Source of the DNA: Hsuehochloa calcarea
Lineage: Eukaryota; Streptophyta; Magnoliopsida; Poales; Poaceae
Assembly (NCBI GenBank): GCA_036346395.1
Contig: CM070605.1
Location: 496,001-560,000, forward strand
DNA length: 64,000 bases
Direction of reading: 5' to 3'
The position numbers and the translations under genes are program-made. A model generated the notes under the pieces. It ran no database searches and was not told the DNA's origin. It was given only the letters and a program-made list of their open reading frames with translations. Position 1 is the stretch's first letter. The number at the start of each line of letters is the position of its first letter. Below, one piece after another: positions 58,982 through 64,000 of this stretch.

Positions 58982-60262
58982 TCAAGCCATGATCTTGGCC
59001 GACCTCATGTAAAGGCTGTCCACAACCTTCCCAAAGTTCGAAATCGTTTCAAGGGTAGCAGGGAAGACAGCCTCGGTCTTGGGATCCTCAGAGATAATGA
59101 GGCAACCAGCGCCCTGATCCAGGGTCCCTGCAAATTTCTTGTCGAGGATCATCTGCGACAGCTTCTTCTCAACATGGTCGAATGGCAACTCGATCATCTC
59201 TGCTATATGTGCAATCCCCACCCTCGAATAGGGCTCAATTAACCTGCAGAGATTCTGCTCCAAGAGGGTATCGTAAAGAGACGAAAGATGCCTGTGAACA
59301 ACAGGGTCCTCTTCCAGCTGGGCTTTGTAATATCCAAGAGCAGTTTCAAAGTACTTCAGAGATCTTTTTTAGTAGGCATCAGCCACAGCTTTCATAGCAA
59401 TCGACATCGGGGCCCAGATACTTCAGGCCAGCCTTCGACGAGATTATTCCTGCAACATCATCGGCTTGGTTAACCATTATCTTGCACAGAAGCATGTACT
59501 TCAAGCTGAAGATGGCCTTAGGATCCTCTAGTGCACTGAAAGCTTCAAATGCTTCGAAGAAGTAGCTGTAAGCAGTCTTGTAATCCTTTTCTTCGGCATG
59601 AAGTATACCACTCTGCAGATCAATAGTGCCCTGCTGAGCTGGTGGAACATAAATGGCATTAGCTGCAGTTCTTGCAGGAGTCAAAGAAGCTTTGGCCTTT
59701 GGCAAGTTTCTCAGAGAGAAATGGAGTTTGCTCTCCAGAAGGTCAATGTCCACAAGAAGCAACTTGTCATCCAGCCTCCTGACTTCCTTGATGAGACCAG
59801 AAAGGAGGGTAAGAGCTTGAGTATACTCCTGATTCTCTAACAGAAGGGCTGCTAGCCTTGCTTCCACACGCTGCCTGAGGAAGGTACGCTTCTCGCACGG
59901 GTCCATTCCACCATCTCCTTGCAGAGCGAGATCTGAAGATCAGATGTTCCAGGTATCTTGGAAACAGCATCGATGGTACCTCGGACAATCTTTGCGGTCT
60001 TTGCCTTCGGAATAAGCGAGAAAAATGGCCTGAGCTGGGTCAAAAGGTTTCGAAGCTCCTCAGCTTTGTTCTCTATGGTGAGGTAGTTCGTAAGATTCGT
60101 GATGGCAAGTTCCTTTGTTCTCAGTGCATCAGCAGAAGAAGACGGATCTTCAAGCACGCGGTAGAGAATTGAAATGGACTCTGAAGCATCCTTAGCCTCC
60201 CGAGCCTTTGCTATTGACTCGGTGGTAGCAGGAAGGTATGACGATTCCATTGAAGAAGACAT
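58982..60262 (-). pseudogene. RPN6: 26S proteasome lid subunit RPN6 (PSMD11 homologue), full length but broken
   Basis: ATG 60262-60260 to TGA 58984-58982 covers a 426-residue span, close to the usual RPN6 length (about 420). Helical TPR-like repeats fill the N-terminal two thirds, and the C-terminal PCI domain includes FDHVEKKLSQMILDKKFAGT, ending MRSAKIMA. RPN6 clamps the proteasome lid to the base. Three changes break it: a one-base loss near 59896 (after EWTR, where relatives read AEKRTF), a one-base gain near 59400, and TAA at 59371-59369 where Ser is expected. No introns lie in the coding region. A canonical 132-bp intron (60403-60272) appears in the 5' UTR, which argues against a simple retrocopy. 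It could be a decaying duplicate, or a working gene with sequence errors. Confidence 0.88.
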
Positions 60263-60271
60263 GGTCACTCC

Positions 60272-60403
60272 CTATTGCAACAGAATATGAATTGTTACAA
60301 AACAAATCAGGGTCAGCCCGAAAGGCGGGGAAAACAAGAATTAATACATAATAATACAGAATGCTGAAGCATTTGGAAAGAAAATATCTGAAGAGAAGCT
60401 CAC
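60272..60403 (-). other. Probable 5'-UTR intron of RPN6
   Basis: On the minus strand the donor GTATGCTGG|GTGAGCTTC and acceptor TTGCAATAG|GGAGTGACC, nine bases before the ATG, define a 132-bp T-rich intron. Both sites are canonical. It is inferred from sequence only. Confidence 0.55.
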
Positions 60404-61199
60404 CCAGCATACACTAAATAAGATTGGCTCAAGTATTAACTAGTTGCAACATCTTGTTGTTTGACGAGGCCTAAAGTCAAGACATGAAAAAGCAGACTGT
60501 CAACGATCGAGTCGCTGATCATACAAAATAAAAAAGATGAAAATAGCAAAGGGTTTTTTGAATAAGAATAGGACTGCTCTTTATTGCAATGAACTAGCTA
60601 TTACAGGGGGTGCATTCGACAAGGCAGGGGACCAGCCCTAATTACAATTGGTGTATTGCTTGCTACTGCTCTAATTGTCTTCATATTGCTGGGTCTTGTC
60701 TGGATTCAGATGCAGATACTTCAGATTGCGATTGAGGTTATGATTCTGGTTCCCCTTCTTGCCGTTTGTGTTATGTTTTAAATAACTAACGAAGTGGTGG
60801 CGGTTTATTCCTAAAAGATGCGCCTTGTAGAAGTGTCGCGTCTGGTCGGAGAAACAGTGGCAAATAGGGAAACACCAACTGATCAGCGGTTGATATTTAG
60901 TAGAGACAATAACTACATGATGGTTATTGTTAGTGACTTAAGCCGGAAACGTAGTGTGGTTTAGAGCAATTGAAACACATGTTTCATTCGTCACACAGAA
61001 GGGATGTACTTGGAACTAGGTCCAAGTGTCAATTCAAAGTTTCTACGAGCAGTCATCTAATCGTGCAATGGGTACAGGACCCCTTACGACCAGGTTACCC
61101 ATCGGGTGACCTCTATGATTCTAACGACCATAGGGGTCGCTAGCTATGGGGTTCACGACCACATAAACTATGTCGCTTTTAATTAATATTTAGGAATTT
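60404..61199. other. RPN6 upstream region and unassigned repeat
   Basis: 60404-60540 would hold the RPN6 first exon and promoter, but no clear TATA is seen. From about 60550 to 60790 the minus strand reads like the tail of a transcript, with CAATAAAGAGCAG at about 60572-60584 and an A-run after it, possibly the end of a LINE or a captured 3' UTR. The rest has no recognisable feature. Confidence 0.3.
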
Positions 61200-61410
61200 A
61201 ATCCTCGTCGGCTAGCCCCCGAACTTTAAGTGAATTTGTAATGTGAACCCTCCTCCGATGAAATTTGTGTTGGGACAACCCTCATTTAATGGCGTAAATA
61301 ACAAGGTGGTCTATATTCACTTTAAAGTTGAGAAACTGTTTGGGAAACCGAAGAGCTTTTTGTCCGTTGGGCTTCGGGCAACTCCCTCTTTGCAGTTAAG
61401 GAAGTGTGGC

Positions 61411-61417
61411 TATAAAA
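61411..61417 (+). promoter_or_regulatory. TATA box of the gypsy-type element
   Basis: TATAAAA in TGTGGCTATAAAATCCC, about 120 bp before the first coding start at 61531. The region before it (from about 61200) is probably LTR or promoter sequence, but LTR borders were not found. Confidence 0.5.
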
Positions 61418-61530
61418 TCCCTTGAGTGCACCGACTTAGGGTTTTTACACTCTCAATTTTTCTTTTCCCTTCAACTTTTTGCCAAGAACTTTCTTCAAGC
61501 TCCCTTCGTTTTCTTGCTCAAAATCCAATA

Positions 61531-64000
61531 ATGTCGGACCAGATCATCAACTAGCCTATCTTGGATTTGAGCATGAAGAAACTCAAAAGTCTGGAGAAGA
61601 GCGGGATGCTTCCCGACCAGAACTTAATCCATTGGAGATCGGCGGTCGAAGAGCACTTCCCTAGCGGTGAAGAGGGAGAAATCCTTGTTTTCCTTGCATA
61701 CATCGAGTGCAGATTCAGATTACCGGCGCACCCGTTCCTCTCCAATGTTCTAGAGTATTACGAAGTGGAGCTGGTGAATCTTGCTCCCAACTCGATCGCC
61801 AACCTTAGCATCTTCATCCACCTCCATGAAGTATACCTGGGGATTCTGCCAGATCTGGAAGTCTTCAGGTATTTCTACAAGATGTCGAGGTCAGGGAAAT
61901 CGGTGGCGTCACCTGGGGAGTGCACTCTACGCCTCCACGACGGGAAGGCTGAGGAGTAAATCAGTATGTACTCCAAATCCTCGTGGTCGTCATCCAAGAA
62001 AAGCTGGTTCTACATGACGGTCACCAAAAAAGACAACCTCTGCTTCGCCGGCAAGGTGGCAGTCGGAACCCAAGATGGCGTTCCTTCGCGAAGAAAGAGG
62101 GAAGAGTGGAGAGTTGGATTGAAGCCATCCAGCTCCTTAGCATTTGGGGACTGACTTCCTAGCACGTGGTGAGAGATTTCTCCGCGCGCCAGATGAATCC
62201 TCTGAAGTTCCAATCACGTACCAATCTTTAGTATGTTGGTTGTGACAATACGATCATAGATTCTTCGGATCGTAAGTCGTAAAAATTCCGACCAATTTTG
62301 TTTATTTTGGTTAATTATTTTGTAACCTTATAGTCTCTTTTCTCTTTTTACAGCCCTTTTCGTTGAAGAGGTCAGGGATCAGATCAAGATGATATGTGCT
62401 GGGGAGACAATGTCAAGGCTGATGTTCCCCGAATTTTGGCAACCTCTTCTCCAGCGGAGAGAATAGAGAGGCTCAAGGTAAAACAAAAAAACCTTCTTTC
62501 ATCATTTATGTATTTTCCGATCGGTATACCATAACTTTACCTTAACGTCTTGTCAGTCGAATTGGAGATAAACGAGCTCACAGGGAGTTCTGATCCAATC
62601 GACGCTCCGACCACTTCCGCCCCAATGACCACTCAAGAGAGTGGTCCCTTGGAGGTAAGAAAACGCGTCAAAAAGGAATTTACATTTTAGATGAAGTATT
62701 CCATTGCCAAACTAACTTTGATGTATAATTACGCGGGAGAGAAGGAAGATCCGCCGAACAAAGTAATTGTGGTCGCGGATTCTAAAGTGGTCATGGCCGA
62801 CCAGGTGGTTGCTGCTGAAGCAACTGTCCCAGAGGTCAACGAAACCACAATCTTCGACCAAATGGTCGGGAAGATTATCTCCGACTTCTTGGTCAAGGAG
62901 ATTTCTTCCGACCTCTGGCCGAAGGATGTGAGGGGTCTAACCAGCCCTACCAGCTCGGAACCGGTAAAGTCAGTTGAAAAAAGTAAGAGGAAGGCAAACG
63001 CTCTGACTTTGCTCCATGGCGCTTCAAGATCAAAACCAAGAAAACCAGGTATGAAAAATAAAGAATGTTTATAAACCCATACCTTTAGTTTCTCCTGTAT
63101 TCTGGAATCATGACTTTCGTTTCTCCTGTTTTGTAGATCTTCTGGTGTTCCGGTCGCTTCCGACCAGAGCACCCCTTAGGAAAGAAACTCCTGAGGTAAG
63201 TGTGGTCGAGTCAGCCCCCGAGCAGGTAGTGGCTCCAGCCCTGACTCCCATCGCCCAGGATTCCCTGGTGGCTGCAACCCCGTCTAAGGGGACTGGAATC
63301 GAAGAAGAGCCCCAGCAGGTTCTTCCCCCTGCTGGGATCGCTCGAGGGGAGATTTCTTTGTTATTAAAGAAGTCTCCTCATCCAAGCAACCTCCCCAGTT
63401 GTCCTCGGATCTTCGACGATGAGAAGCTCGACGAGGCCTGGAGGAGAATCTCGGACCATCAATTAAAGACGGGTCCTAATGCTATTTACTCCGATATGTA
63501 GACATAGCGTTTCAGGTTAGTACCTACGACCACTTGTATAGCCTTTTTCTTCAAGGTTTTAAAAAAAAAACTTAAAAGAAGGTTGCTATTTTTGTAGCAT
63601 ACGGTAAAGAATATCGTTGTGGTTGAAAGACTAACCCAGCGAATAACTTGCTTGGAAAAAGAGAATTCCGAGCTAAAAATGAGTAATTCTTCTCGACCTC
63701 TTTTTTGGTCCCTCATTGTTTCTTAACTCTTCTCTTATCATGATTGACAAAATTAGAGGTACATAAGAACGAGATTATGGCTAAAGAAGCCATAATAGCT
63801 AGGCTTGAAGAACAGTGTCAAGCCAAGGATCAGTCGATCAAAGACTTAACAACCAGGCACAAGGAAGCCATCAAGGTTTTTGAGAAGAAAACTCACGGTA
63901 ACTAGTTGTAAACTTGACCAGTGTACTATCTGTTTTAATTATTATTCATTAACTTTTGAACTGCTTGTGCAGAGCAAACTCAGAAATTAGAGCGAACAGA
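61531..64000 (+). pseudogene. Gypsy-type transposon coding region (PF04195-like), partial
   Basis: ATG 61531 reads MSDQIIN and a stop, then the frame goes on: 61561-61959 contains FRLPAHPFLSNVLEYYEVEL and VNLAPNSIANLSIFIHLHEV, the conserved core of the putative gypsy-type transposon family (Pfam Transposase_28), common in grass genomes. After a stop at 61957-61959 it continues in frame to about 62154. Further exon-like pieces follow: about 62354-62470, 62691-63050, 63145-63501, and coiled-coil segments at about 63598-63690 (ERLTQRITCLEKENSELKMS) and 63755-63898 (ARLEEQCQAKDQSIKDLTTR). It runs off the window. The role is probably gag-like in a large gypsy element. Early stops show this copy is damaged. 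Confidence 0.7.

Noticed and set aside
1..64000. A defence-type or other new multi-gene system
   Set aside because: The gene content is plant host genes and known transposon classes. The unusual signals are structural (duplication, capture, nesting) and do not form a gene set acting together.

Overview
This is a stretch of a large, repeat-rich plant nuclear genome. The signs point to a grass: split host genes with GT-AG introns, a very GC-rich first exon in the best host gene, Ty1/copia, Sirevirus-like and chromovirus LTR elements, CACTA (En/Spm) transposons with ACAGACGG subterminal repeats, and the gypsy-type coding family common in grass genomes. I cannot name the species. I see no rRNA, tRNA or CRISPR array.

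Layout. 1-2452: remnants (a gypsy polyprotein tail, a reversed copia LTR fragment, a minisatellite, unassigned DNA). 2453-18892: an old copia element with 277-bp LTRs. It is split by a Sirevirus-like copia (4201-13628, target duplication AAGTC) and by a solo LTR of a related family (16735-18501, target duplication TTTAG). 18660-20655: a block that is copied again inside the CACTA element. 21013-23439 (minus): the one clearly intact host gene, a La-related protein 6 gene with ten coding exons and a 427-residue product.

24793-49442: a CACTA transposon bounded by CACTACTACA ends and a 3-bp ATC duplication, sitting within traces of an older CACTA. On the minus strand it carries a broken TNP2 transposase (45509-48716) and a broken second gene that joins En/Spm-type and Ulp1-protease sequence (25210-28226). 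Between them lie a stray CACTA terminus, two copies of a ~520-bp repeat, the second copy of the 18660-20655 block, and a chromovirus with 4.1-kb LTRs (30788-43089, target duplication GTTTT) inserted into that block.

49443-57780: more LTR debris, an unidentified coding fragment (minus, ~50545-50905), and four intact exons plus the stub of a fifth from a plastid KAS II gene (56190-56957, minus). 57788-58373: a foldback element. 58982-60262 (minus): a full-length RPN6 (26S proteasome lid) reading frame with three disabling changes, still preceded by a plausible 5'-UTR intron. 61200-64000: a gypsy-type coding region running off the window.

Most of the window is therefore transposon strata. LARP6 is the only gene I would call functional. 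RPN6 and KAS II look like a decayed or mis-sequenced copy and a fragment. The most informative signals are the order of insertions, the local duplication found inside the CACTA element, and copy-to-copy differences that cluster at CG and CHG sites and may be sequencing artefacts. I found no convincing new biological system.
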